Assembly (NCBI RefSeq): GCF_947500835.1
Contig: NZ_CANMTQ010000010.1
Span: 62,001 to 126,000 of the forward strand
DNA length: 64,000 nucleotides
Reading direction: 5' to 3'
Source: an uncultured Halomonas sp.
GTDB taxonomy: Bacteria > Pseudomonadota > Gammaproteobacteria > Pseudomonadales > Halomonadaceae
Position 1 is the first letter of the stretch; the number at the start of each line of letters is the position of its first letter. This document shows positions 35,081 through 45,138 of this stretch, piece after piece. Position numbers and translations under genes: made by a program. Below the pieces are notes generated by a model. It saw only the letters and a list, made by a program, of their open reading frames with translations, was not told where the DNA came from and made no database searches.

Positions 35081-36343
35081 CTAGACCGATCGGCGTTCTG
35101 GCTCCAACAGTTTACCCTGCACCCATTTTCGAACACGCAGCACAAAATTCTCCTGAAACATCATGCAAAACAGTACGGTAAATAGTAAGAAGACAGGATA
35201 TAGCCAGATGGAAGTGTCTCCGGCGGCATCCATGCATTGACGAATGCTGGTCAGGCAAAGACTCGGCTCGCCGCTTAGCACCCGTTCAACGCGGGTAAAA
35301 ATGACGAATAAAGGTACATGAAGCGCAAACATGGGCAGGGACGCGCCTCCCAGGCGATGAGCCAGACGGCGCATGCCAGCACCGGAGGAGGGCGACCAGT
35401 GGGCAACGACGAAGATCAGTGTGAGCTGGGCAGGCAATAACAGTCCATTGTGCAACAGGTAGTACCAGAAAGAGTCATGGTGACGCAGAAGCCAAACGCC
35501 AACGACGATACAGATGGCCACGAACAAAAGCGCCAACCACTGCGCGGCGCGCCCCATCGAGAGGCCCAGTGCTCTGCGTTTCGTATAAAATGAGCATAGC
35601 AGAATGCCGGCCAGGAACTCCGGCAGTCTAATCAAAGGGTTGCGGTGCAGGATGCCTGTTTCTGGCATGCCGTAATCCGTATAGGCGATCACGATGATAG
35701 GTGGAATCAGATAGAGTGCATTGACGACCAGCATGGCCTTGAAAGGAGATTTGATACGGAAAAGCCAAGGCGCCATCCAGGGAAAGGTCAGATAGAAAAA
35801 AAACAGCGCAGAAATAGACCAGGTGACAGGGTTGAAGGTTAGATAAAGCGGGTTCCAGGCGTGCATCAACGTCAAGTTCAAGAAGGCGCTCAACGCCAGT
35901 TCTGCGTTGCTCATATAGTGCGTTATGCTTTCCAGGCTGGAGCCATTATTGGTGTCGTAGAGCACAAAGCGTATCGAGGCATTCGCATCGGCTTCCGTAA
36001 TGACCAGATAGCCGATCAGCGTCGAAACCGCCATGGCCAGCAAGACCGCACCGATATGAATCGGATACAGATTGGAAAAGCGCTTGATCAAGAAGCTTCT
36101 GGCAGGCTCACGCATGCGCTGACGATCATCAAGATAGACGTGGGCTAGAAGAAACCCTGAAAGAACGAAGAAGGCGCTGGTAGAAAAGAAGCCGATATCC
36201 GTGATGTACCCAGACCATCCGCTGATCGATTTGTAAGTGTGTAGCGTATGGAATATGACTATATAGAGCCCAAGCCAGAATCTCAGCCATTCCAGCCCTA
36301 TAAACCGTTCCTTTTTTTTGCTTGCTACCGCTTGTTTTTCCAT
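35081..36343 (-). CDS. Acyltransferase-3 family membrane protein (OpgC/OatA-like)
   Basis: A 420-residue membrane O-acyltransferase with about ten helices. The start is LEWLRFWLGLYIVIFHTLHT with the catalytic-type His, then FFVLSGFLLAHVYL and IKRFSNLYPIH. Since opgG is immediately upstream on the same strand (separated by a terminator), it may succinylate or acetylate osmoregulated periplasmic glucan as OpgC does, but O-antigen, peptidoglycan or lipid targets are possible. Confidence 0.82.
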   Translation of the reverse strand: MEKQAVASKKKERFIGLEWLRFWLGLYIVIFHTLHTYKSISGWSGYITDIGFFSTSAFFVLSGFLLAHVYLDDRQRMREPARSFLIKRFSNLYPIHIGAVLLAMAVSTLIGYLVITEADANASIRFVLYDTNNGSSLESITHYMSNAELALSAFLNLTLMHAWNPLYLTFNPVTWSISALFFFYLTFPWMAPWLFRIKSPFKAMLVVNALYLIPPIIVIAYTDYGMPETGILHRNPLIRLPEFLAGILLCSFYTKRRALGLSMGRAAQWLALLFVAICIVVGVWLLRHHDSFWYYLLHNGLLLPAQLTLIFVVAHWSPSSGAGMRRLAHRLGGASLPMFALHVPLFVIFTRVERVLSGEPSLCLTSIRQCMDAAGDTSIWLYPVFLLFTVLFCMMFQENFVLRVRKWVQGKLLEPERRSV

Positions 36344-36412
36344 TGCTAGAACGAGCCTTCGAGATGAGTCAAGTCAGTTGATTCTTGTTTTTTTATATGG
36401 ATAAGACGAATT

Positions 36413-36456
36413 GAAAAACCACCCCGGCTGTTCAAGGGTGAGGCAACAGCCGGGGT
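36413..36456 (-). terminator. Terminator after opgG
   Basis: On the minus strand ACCCCGGCTGTT and AACAGCCGGGGT form a 12-bp stem followed by GGTTTTTC. It separates opgG from the acyltransferase, which therefore needs its own promoter or readthrough. Confidence 0.88.
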
Positions 36457-36484
36457 GCATTGATATCCACTCATTGATGCTTTT

Positions 36485-38095
36485 TTAATCGGCAATGGGC
36501 ATACGATAGAACCAGGTCTCAGAAAGAGGGCGATCACCTTCTTGCAGGTGTGCTCGTATCTCCAGCGGCTTGGCATCATCGTTGCGCTTGACTCGCAGAA
36601 TGGTACGCCAGCCGCCTTCACCTGTGTTGCGAATGACTTGGCTTTCGACCAGTTCACCGTTGTCACCCACACTGATTTGAGCGGTAGGCTGTGCATCCGG
36701 TGACAACGAGTCCAGTGCCGGTCCCTTGAAGTCGATGATGAAAGCGATCGAACCATCAGGCTCGCGAATCAGATCATTCTGACGCACCTCGCCACGAGAA
36801 CGCATGGTGTTGTCGACCCAGGACAGGGACGGGTCATGGTAGTGGCTTTCGTTTTTGGTCCAGTACATGCGGTAGTTGAAATCGGCAGCCTCACCAACTT
36901 CCGGCATGTCATCAGGCTTCCATAAAGCCACCATATTATCGTTTGTTTCATTTTTGGTCGGGATCTCGATCAGTTCCAGGGAGCCAGGCCCCCAATCGTT
37001 TTGCGGTTCTACCCAGGCGCTGGGACGTAGATCATAACGATCGATCAAATCCTCGTAGTCATGGAAGTCGTGACTACGCTGCAGAAGACCATAGCCTTGA
37101 AGCCTCTCGATGTGTTGTTCACTGACTTCTACCTCTGTTGGATTGACCAGTGGGCGCCATATCCAGCCAGCCTTTTCGCCATGCACGAGTAGACCATTGG
37201 AGTCGTGTATGGCCGGGCGGTAATTCAAGGTTGGCGAGGGTTGGCTCGGGCCAAAGAGGAACATGCTGGTCAATGGTGCAATACCCAGTTTTTGAATGGG
37301 TTTGCGCAAGAAAATACGCGATTTCACATCGAGTTTAGAGTCTTCCCCAGGCTGCAGGACAAAGCGGTAAGCACCAGTCGCACTGGGAGAATCAAGCAGC
37401 GCGAATATGGTCAAGGAGTCACTGTCGGGACCGGGTTTCTCGATCCAGAATTCGCGAAAATCAGGAAACTCCTCACCGGAAGGCGCATCCGTTTTAGAAG
37501 GGGTTTCCGTATCGATTGCCAGGCCCCGGCCGGAAAGTCCATAAATCTGGTTGCGACCAATCACGCGGAAGTAGCTGGCTCCTTGAAAGACCATGATCTC
37601 ATCGTCGATGGTGTCGGGATTATTGATGGGAAAGTGAATCTTGAGCCCCGCAAAGCCTAGATCCTGGAGATCTTCTTCAGAAAGCTCTACGTCACCATAA
37701 TGAAAGTTTTCAGCCTTGAAAGGGATTTCATGAACGCCGCTATCGTCAATCACGTTCATTTTTACAGCGCTGACATAATGCATCCCTTCATGAAAAAAAC
37801 TTAAATTGAAGGGCAGTTGCTCATCGCGCCAGATTGCTTGATCCATTTGATACTGAATCTGAGCGTATTGTTCATACTCCAGATCCCGCAGCTTTGGCGT
37901 GATATTGGTCTCTGGTGGCTGATAATCCTGCTCGCCGAGCTGTTTTGCCTTGTCCGCTACGTCTTCAAAATCGAAGGCAAAGGCAGTTGGAACCGTGAGT
38001 GTCATCCATAATCCGGCCGCCATGGCCAAAGGGTAAGGGAAGGCAAGGCGTTTTCTACCAGGGGTGGTAACGCTATGCGGTGTTGAATCGCTCAC
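36485..38095 (-). CDS. opgG: Periplasmic glucan biosynthesis protein OpgG/MdoG
   Basis: A 536-residue periplasmic protein with a signal peptide (about 1-40, ending TAFAF). It matches OpgG/OpgD throughout: PFNLSFFHEGMHYVSAVKMN, FQGASYFRVIGRNQIYGLSGRG, APLTSMFLFG, and the C-terminal Ig-like fold. OpgG is needed for osmoregulated periplasmic glucans; OpgD relatives are beta-1,2-glucanases. GTG 38093-38095 follows AAGGAG; the nearby ATG is stopped at once. No OpgH glucosyltransferase is adjacent. Confidence 0.92.
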   Translation of the reverse strand: MSDSTPHSVTTPGRKRLAFPYPLAMAAGLWMTLTVPTAFAFDFEDVADKAKQLGEQDYQPPETNITPKLRDLEYEQYAQIQYQMDQAIWRDEQLPFNLSFFHEGMHYVSAVKMNVIDDSGVHEIPFKAENFHYGDVELSEEDLQDLGFAGLKIHFPINNPDTIDDEIMVFQGASYFRVIGRNQIYGLSGRGLAIDTETPSKTDAPSGEEFPDFREFWIEKPGPDSDSLTIFALLDSPSATGAYRFVLQPGEDSKLDVKSRIFLRKPIQKLGIAPLTSMFLFGPSQPSPTLNYRPAIHDSNGLLVHGEKAGWIWRPLVNPTEVEVSEQHIERLQGYGLLQRSHDFHDYEDLIDRYDLRPSAWVEPQNDWGPGSLELIEIPTKNETNDNMVALWKPDDMPEVGEAADFNYRMYWTKNESHYHDPSLSWVDNTMRSRGEVRQNDLIREPDGSIAFIIDFKGPALDSLSPDAQPTAQISVGDNGELVESQVIRNTGEGGWRTILRVKRNDDAKPLEIRAHLQEGDRPLSETWFYRMPIAD

Positions 38096-38395
38096 ATGTC
38101 ACTCCTTCGTTGGATTTCTGAAGATCGCTATCTAGATGCAGGCGTCAGGAAGAGTACATTTTAATAGACGACAGCTGAAGCGCTGATCGCCATCTTGGTA
38201 GAGGGATAAGTAGAAAGGAAGGAGATCGTTGGAGGTTTGTCATTCTTTAAACATTGTCTGTCTGAGTCTTGTAGCGTGCTTGAGCCATGGCATCTAAGAA
38301 TGAGTTTAAAATTGTGTGGAGAATACTTAATTTAACATAATATACATTATGCGAAGCTACTGGTGCCTGATCCGCTGCCTGATCCTGTAGCAACC
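38096..38395. other. Intergenic region upstream of opgG
   Basis: About 300 bp, AT-rich toward 38300-38350, which should hold the opgG promoter (minus strand); TATATT occurs near 38341. I see no gene or structured RNA here. Confidence 0.4.
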
Positions 38396-38432
38396 TATAA
38401 AGGCCCTGACAATAACGCTATCAGGGCCTTTA
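38396..38432. terminator. Terminator after ectABC
   Basis: ATAAAGGCCCTGA and TCAGGGCCTTTAT, a 13-bp stem with an 11-base loop, about 30 bases after the ectC stop. The U-tract is short, so it may be partly leaky. Confidence 0.75.
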
Positions 38433-38463
38433 TGGTTACAGCGCTTGTCAGCGTGATGGTTTT

Positions 38464-38889
38464 CTAGAGCGGCTTATTGTCATCTGCCTCGTCTGCATTT
38501 TCGTCCGCCGGCGCGTAGGAGCCATCTTCCCGGTGGTTCTCGTTGCCAGTCAGCCCCGGTGTGAACACGCAGGCCAGATGCATGGTCTTGCTGGCTCTCA
38601 ACAAATGATCGTCATGCTGATCGAGAATGTAGATATCGCCCGGCTTGATCGGCCAGATCTTGCCATCGGCCAAGGTCTCTACTTCGCCTTCGCCTTCGAT
38701 GCAATATACCGCTTCGAAATGATGCTTGTAGTGTATGTGGGTTTCAGTGCCTTCGTAGATCCGCGTGATATGGAACGAACACTTGCCGCCATCCTGGGCC
38801 AACAACAAACGCGTACTGTCCCAGTTACCATTGGCTGCAGTAACGAGGCGTTCGGTCTTGCGGGCTTCTTCGAGATTGCGAACGATCAT
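38464..38889 (-). CDS. ectC: L-ectoine synthase
   Basis: A 141-residue cupin enzyme that cyclises N-gamma-acetyl-L-2,4-diaminobutyrate to ectoine. Typical sequence: [56 protein letters not shown] and [16 protein letters not shown]. The C-terminal 15 residues are acidic. Last gene of the ectoine operon, 92 bases after ectB; I found no convincing -24/-12 promoter in that gap. Confidence 0.97.
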   Translation of the reverse strand: MIVRNLEEARKTERLVTAANGNWDSTRLLLAQDGGKCSFHITRIYEGTETHIHYKHHFEAVYCIEGEGEVETLADGKIWPIKPGDIYILDQHDDHLLRASKTMHLACVFTPGLTGNENHREDGSYAPADENADEADDNKPL

Positions 38890-38981
38890 GAGCGATATCC
38901 CTTTCTTATGAGTGTCTTATAAATATCTTGCTGAGGTATGCGGACGCCAATGCGCCCGCATGGTCGTGTCAGACAGCAACT

Positions 38982-40884
<1,903 letters not shown>

Positions 40885-40903
40885 GTCCGGGACCGCCATT
40901 GCG

Positions 40904-40944
40904 AGTATAGGTGAAATTGTAACAGGCGCTTGCGCATCAATCAA
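40904..40944 (-). promoter_or_regulatory. Overlapping sigma70 and sigmaS-like promoters of ectABC
   Basis: On the minus strand TTGATT (40939-40944), a 17-base spacer and TACAAT (40916-40921) make a good sigma70 promoter. Thirteen bases nearer the gene CTATACT (40904-40910) exactly matches the extended -10 preferred by sigmaS. The paired arrangement resembles that reported for the Halomonas elongata ectA promoter. Confidence 0.7.
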
Positions 40945-41053
40945 AATGAGATGTTATTGCTCATGGGTATATCTATAATTATTTTTTATACTAAGCGTCT
41001 GCCAACGTCTAGAGTGATTCCTTGAGTTTAGAACAAACCTTCTGTGAAGAACT

Positions 41054-41077
41054 AAAAAAGCCGTCCTTGGGACGGCC
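41054..41077 (-). terminator. Terminator after gor
   Basis: On the minus strand GCCGTCC-CAA-GGACGGC is followed by TTTTTTAG. It lies about 30 bases after the gor stop and before the ect promoter. Confidence 0.88.
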
Positions 41078-41107
41078 TGAAATCTTTTGCATAGAGATGG
41101 CGAAGGC

Positions 41108-42469
41108 TCAACAACGAGTCGGTGTTCTCATGGTGACGAACTCTTCCGCCCCGGTGGGATGAATGCCAACCGTGGCATCAAAGTCCGCCTTGGTCAGCTT
41201 TGCACGAACGGCAATGGCGATCCCCTGAATCAACTCACCGGCATCTTCCCCTACCATATGGGCACCCACCACACGGTCGCTGGCATCATCGACGATGAGT
41301 TTCATGAGACAGCGCTCGTCGCTTCCCGACAATGTATGCTTCATGAGGCGGAAATCCGCGGTATAGACCCGTATCGCATCAAACTCAGCGCGAGCTGCCT
41401 CTTCGGATAGGCCCACGGTACCGATATTGGGATGACAGAACACGGCAGTAGCAATATTGTCATAATTCAGTGCAGGCACCTGCTCATCGGCAAAATGCAT
41501 ACGAGTCATGTGCATCGCTTCCGCCAACGCAACCGGCGTAAGCTCCGGGGCGCCAGTAACATCCCCCAAGGCCAGGATGGAGGGTATGGAAGTCTCGAAG
41601 CGATCATTGACCTTGAGCGTGCCGTCAGGGTTCAGTTCGATATCAAGCTTGTCCAGGCCCAGCCCTTGAAGATGCGGACGTCGTCCGGTTGCAGCCAGGA
41701 TTGCATCGACTTCCAGGACTTCACCATTGGTCAACGATACTTTCAATGCATCGCCGTGTTTCTCGACGGATTCAATGGTGGTCTCGAAATGCAGATTGAC
41801 ACCCTTCTTCATCATTTCATCCCGAGTGAACTCACGCACCTCATGGTCGAAGCCACGCAGGAACAGTTCACCTCGATAGATAAGATGAGAATCGCTGCCC
41901 AAGCCATTGAAGATGCTGGCGAATTCGACAGCGATATAACCACCTCCCAGTACCAGAAAACGCCTGGGGAAGGTTTCGAGGTCGAACACCTCGTTGGAGC
42001 TTATTGCGTACTCTTTACCCGGGAAATCAGGAATCCAGGGCCAGCCTCCTACCGCCACCAGAATCTTGGCTGCGCTGACGGTTTCACCCGCCACTTCCAC
42101 GCGATGCGCATCGACGATTTTGGCTCGGCCGTGGATCAGACGAACGTCAGCGCCATCCAACAGGCGACCGTAGATACCATTAAGACGCTTGATCTCTTCA
42201 ATCTTGTTGTCCCGAAGCGTTGCCCAGTCGAACTGTGGCGGCTGAGGCAACTGCCAACCGAAGCCGGCGCTGTCGGTGAAAGCTTCGTGAAAATGCGCTG
42301 CATAGGAATAAAGCTTCTTGGGGACACAGCCGACGTTGACGCAGGTGCCGCCTAAATAACGATCTTCTGCAATGGCGACGCGTGCCCCTGTGGCAGCTGC
42401 AGTACGTGCTGCACGCACGCCCCCGGAACCAGCCCCGATGACGAACAGGTCATAATCGTAATCAGCCAC
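41108..42469 (-). CDS. gor: Glutathione-disulfide reductase
   Basis: A 453-residue FAD/NADPH disulfide reductase (E. coli Gor is 450) keeping glutathione reduced. N-terminal FAD loop LFVIGAGSGGVRAA, redox pair GGTCVNVGCVPKK, NADPH region VLGGGYIAVEFASIFNGLG, and the C-terminal active-site base in VGIHPTGAEEFVTM. GTG 42467-42469 is preceded by AAAGGAGAGC. Divergent from carbonic anhydrase. Confidence 0.93.
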   Translation of the reverse strand: MADYDYDLFVIGAGSGGVRAARTAAATGARVAIAEDRYLGGTCVNVGCVPKKLYSYAAHFHEAFTDSAGFGWQLPQPPQFDWATLRDNKIEEIKRLNGIYGRLLDGADVRLIHGRAKIVDAHRVEVAGETVSAAKILVAVGGWPWIPDFPGKEYAISSNEVFDLETFPRRFLVLGGGYIAVEFASIFNGLGSDSHLIYRGELFLRGFDHEVREFTRDEMMKKGVNLHFETTIESVEKHGDALKVSLTNGEVLEVDAILAATGRRPHLQGLGLDKLDIELNPDGTLKVNDRFETSIPSILALGDVTGAPELTPVALAEAMHMTRMHFADEQVPALNYDNIATAVFCHPNIGTVGLSEEAARAEFDAIRVYTADFRLMKHTLSGSDERCLMKLIVDDASDRVVGAHMVGEDAGELIQGIAIAVRAKLTKADFDATVGIHPTGAEEFVTMRTPTRC

Positions 42470-42603
42470 GATGGTTGCTCTCCTTTCTTGAGTTGTGGCG
42501 ATGATATCAGTCAAGAACGTCCTGCGGCAGTAATACTGCCGATTGACCCAGCCTATGACCAAGAGTAAAAGTTCGGGTTCGACAAGCCTGGAGGAAAAGA
42601 ATA

Positions 42604-43263
42604 GTGAGCGATATTGAAAGACTTCTCGAGCAGAATCGTACCTGGTCCAGGACCATGCGCGAGCAGGATCCCGAGTTCTTTTCTCGCTTGTCTCAACAGC
42701 AAAATCCCGACTATTTATGGATCGGATGTTCCGACAGCCGCGTACCTGCCAATCAGATCATCGATTTGCCACCGGGTGAGGTTTTTGTACATCGCAACGT
42801 GGCCAATATTCTATACCACAACGACATGAATGCCCTTTCGGTGGTGCAGTTCGCTGTCGATGTACTCAAGGTCAAGCACATCATGATCGTAGGGCACTAC
42901 GGCTGTGGTGGAATCAAAGCCGCCATTACCGGTGGCGAGAACGGCATGGTTGATTTCTGGCTGCATTCGGTTCGTGAACTCTATAGCCGCTATCGCGGCG
43001 AACTTGAAGAGTTGCCGCTCAAACAGCAGGTCGACCGTATGTGCGAAATCAATGTTGAAAGTCAGGTAAATACCCTGGCCCATACCAAGATTGTTCAGCG
43101 CGCCTGGCTTCGCGGTCAGTCACTTTCCTTGCATGGCTGGGTCTATAGTTTGGATGACGGTCTGGTCACCGAACTCGGCTGCAGGATCGATGGCCTCGAT
43201 CAAGTGCCACAGCTTTATCGTATCGATTGCTTCAAGCCCGTATCGGACAACGGCCAGGAATGA
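42604..43263 (+). CDS. can: Beta-class carbonic anhydrase
   Basis: A 219-residue zinc enzyme (Can-type) hydrating CO2. Zinc ligands and dyad are in WIGCSDSRVPA (Cys and the Asp/Arg pair) and IVGHYGCGGIKAA (His and Cys). HRNVANIL and VQFAVDVLKVKHI are typical. GTG 42604 follows GGAGGAAAAG. Length equals E. coli Can (220). Confidence 0.94.
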   Translation: MSDIERLLEQNRTWSRTMREQDPEFFSRLSQQQNPDYLWIGCSDSRVPANQIIDLPPGEVFVHRNVANILYHNDMNALSVVQFAVDVLKVKHIMIVGHYGCGGIKAAITGGENGMVDFWLHSVRELYSRYRGELEELPLKQQVDRMCEINVESQVNTLAHTKIVQRAWLRGQSLSLHGWVYSLDDGLVTELGCRIDGLDQVPQLYRIDCFKPVSDNGQE

Positions 43264-43354
43264 GCCGAAGGAAAATCAGCCTGAAGAGCGTATGCAGCGC
43301 GTAGTATGATGCCGCCGTAAGCGCGCTCGAAAGAGAAGATATCAAGAGGTTGTC

Positions 43355-44380
43355 ATGTCTCGTGCCACCGTCTCCGCTGATTTTCACGCCCCTCGAGGGT
43401 TGCACAATTGTCATGTGCAAACGCTGTTGCCTCGTCTGCGGCCCTTGACGGCACTTGCGCGGGACACTGAGATTCTTGATCTGCCGGACGGTGATTTCGT
43501 CGAACTGGCCTGGGTGCGCCCGGCGCCAAGACGTCAGGACGCGCCGCTATTCATTCTTTTTCACGGGTTGGAAGGCTCTTTCGATTCTCCCTATGCCAGG
43601 GATCTACTGTCCGCGGCGTCGACATTGGGCTGGCGCGCTTTATTGATGCATTTTCGCGGTTGCGGTCAAGCGCTCAACCGCCTCCCCCGTGCTTATCATT
43701 CCGGTGATACGGCGGATGCCTACTGGCTCATCGGTCAACTTGCCAAACGCTATCCGCAGGCCATCAAGGTCGCTGCCGGTGTATCTCTCGGCGGCAACAT
43801 GCTGGTCAAGCTGGTCGCGGAACAAGGCGGCGATGGGCTCGACCTCGCGGGTGCCATCGCCATCAGTGCGCCATTGGATCTAGCTGCCAGCGCCGATGCA
43901 CTCAATCGTGGTTTTGCCCGGATCTATCAACGACATCTGCTCAAATCCCTGCACGACAAGATCGCCAACAAAATGTCGAAAGAATCACTTCCGATCAATC
44001 TTACGCCTCAACAGTTGATGAGACAACTCGACAGTTTCTGGGCCTACGACAATCAGGTGACGGCGCCGCTACATGGATTTTCCTCGGCCAGCGATTATTA
44101 TCGGCGAGCGTCTGCAGGACGCTTGCTTGGAGAGATCGAATTGCCCACGCTGATCCTACAGGCAGCGGATGACCCTTTCTTGCCGGCAAATCTGCTTGAC
44201 CGCTTGCCTGTACCCAGCGACGCCGTACGAATGGAGATTACCCGCCAAGGAGGACATGTCGGCTTCATCGATCTGCAAAAAGGCCGGCTAAGCTCCTGGC
44301 TTACCCGGCGTGTAGTTCGTCAGTTGCAAGACTGGACACCGATAACACGTCCGCTGAGGCCTTCAATAAGCTCTTCGTGA
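43355..44380 (+). CDS. YheT-family alpha/beta hydrolase
   Basis: A 341-residue hydrolase of the YheT/ABHD group. HCHVQTL-like N-terminus (GLHNCHVQTLLPRLRP), LFHGLEGSFDSPYARDL with the oxyanion hole, the nucleophile Ser in VAAGVSLGGNMLVKL, Asp in LQAADDPFLP and His in GGHVGFID. The substrate is unknown; lipid or acyl esters are suspected for the family. Two-gene distance to can suggests possible co-transcription. Confidence 0.88.
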   Translation: MSRATVSADFHAPRGLHNCHVQTLLPRLRPLTALARDTEILDLPDGDFVELAWVRPAPRRQDAPLFILFHGLEGSFDSPYARDLLSAASTLGWRALLMHFRGCGQALNRLPRAYHSGDTADAYWLIGQLAKRYPQAIKVAAGVSLGGNMLVKLVAEQGGDGLDLAGAIAISAPLDLAASADALNRGFARIYQRHLLKSLHDKIANKMSKESLPINLTPQQLMRQLDSFWAYDNQVTAPLHGFSSASDYYRRASAGRLLGEIELPTLILQAADDPFLPANLLDRLPVPSDAVRMEITRQGGHVGFIDLQKGRLSSWLTRRVVRQLQDWTPITRPLRPSISSS

Positions 44381-44427
44381 CAATTGTTGAAGTTGCCAAG
44401 CCAGCACCGACATATAGACAACAAGTT

Positions 44428-45063
44428 TCAGCCTATTGCGCAGCTCACCCCAGTTCCCCTCAGCCCACAGTAGCCGTTGGGATTGCGGGCCAGGTACTGC
44501 TGGTGATACTCCTCGGCGTAGTAGAAATTCTCCAGGGGCTTGATTTCTGTCGTAATGGTTCCACGCCCGGCGTCTTGTAACGCCTGCTGATATTGATCGC
44601 GACTTTCAAGGGCCTGACGCTGCTGGGCATCGCTGGTGGTGTAGATCGCTGAACGATACTGGCTGCCTATATCATTACCCTGACGCATGCCTTGGGTTGG
44701 GTCATGCGCCTCCCAGAAAATCTGCAGCAATGATGCCAGAGATGTCTCGTTGGAATCATAGATCACTCTTACCACCTCGGCATGGCCTGTACGACCACTA
44801 CAGGTTTCTTCATAGCTGGGATTGGGCGTAACGCCTCCGGCATAGCCCACCGCAGTAACGTAAACGCCGGGTAGCTTCCAGAACAAACGCTCTGCTCCCC
44901 AGAAACAACCCAGCCCCAACACGATATCCTCATATCCGTCAGGAAAAGGCGGCAACAATGAGCGTCCATTAACCAGATGCTTGCCCGATATATCCATTGC
45001 CGTTTCACGTCCGGGCAATGCCTCATCGGCAGATGGCAACTGCTGTTTGTTACGTGCCCACAT
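44428..45063 (-). CDS. msrA: Peptide-methionine (S)-S-oxide reductase MsrA
   Basis: A 211-residue repair enzyme (E. coli MsrA is 212) reducing S-methionine sulfoxide. The catalytic Cys is in [20 protein letters not shown]; recycling Cys lie near the C-terminus ([15 protein letters not shown]). I start at ATG 45063 because AGGGAG lies eight bases upstream; ATG 45114 and 45093 lack an RBS. Ends convergent with yheT. Confidence 0.93.
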   Translation of the reverse strand: MWARNKQQLPSADEALPGRETAMDISGKHLVNGRSLLPPFPDGYEDIVLGLGCFWGAERLFWKLPGVYVTAVGYAGGVTPNPSYEETCSGRTGHAEVVRVIYDSNETSLASLLQIFWEAHDPTQGMRQGNDIGSQYRSAIYTTSDAQQRQALESRDQYQQALQDAGRGTITTEIKPLENFYYAEEYHQQYLARNPNGYCGLRGTGVSCAIG

Positions 45064-45138
45064 GGCAAATACTCCCTTCAAGCGTTCAAGCATGTTCGAT
45101 GTCAACGGCATCATTAGACGAATAATCGGCGATGGCGT

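Noticed and set aside
38890..38981. Sigma54 promoter before ectC
   Set aside because: No good GG-N10-GC pair with TGGCAC/TTGC context could be found in the gap.
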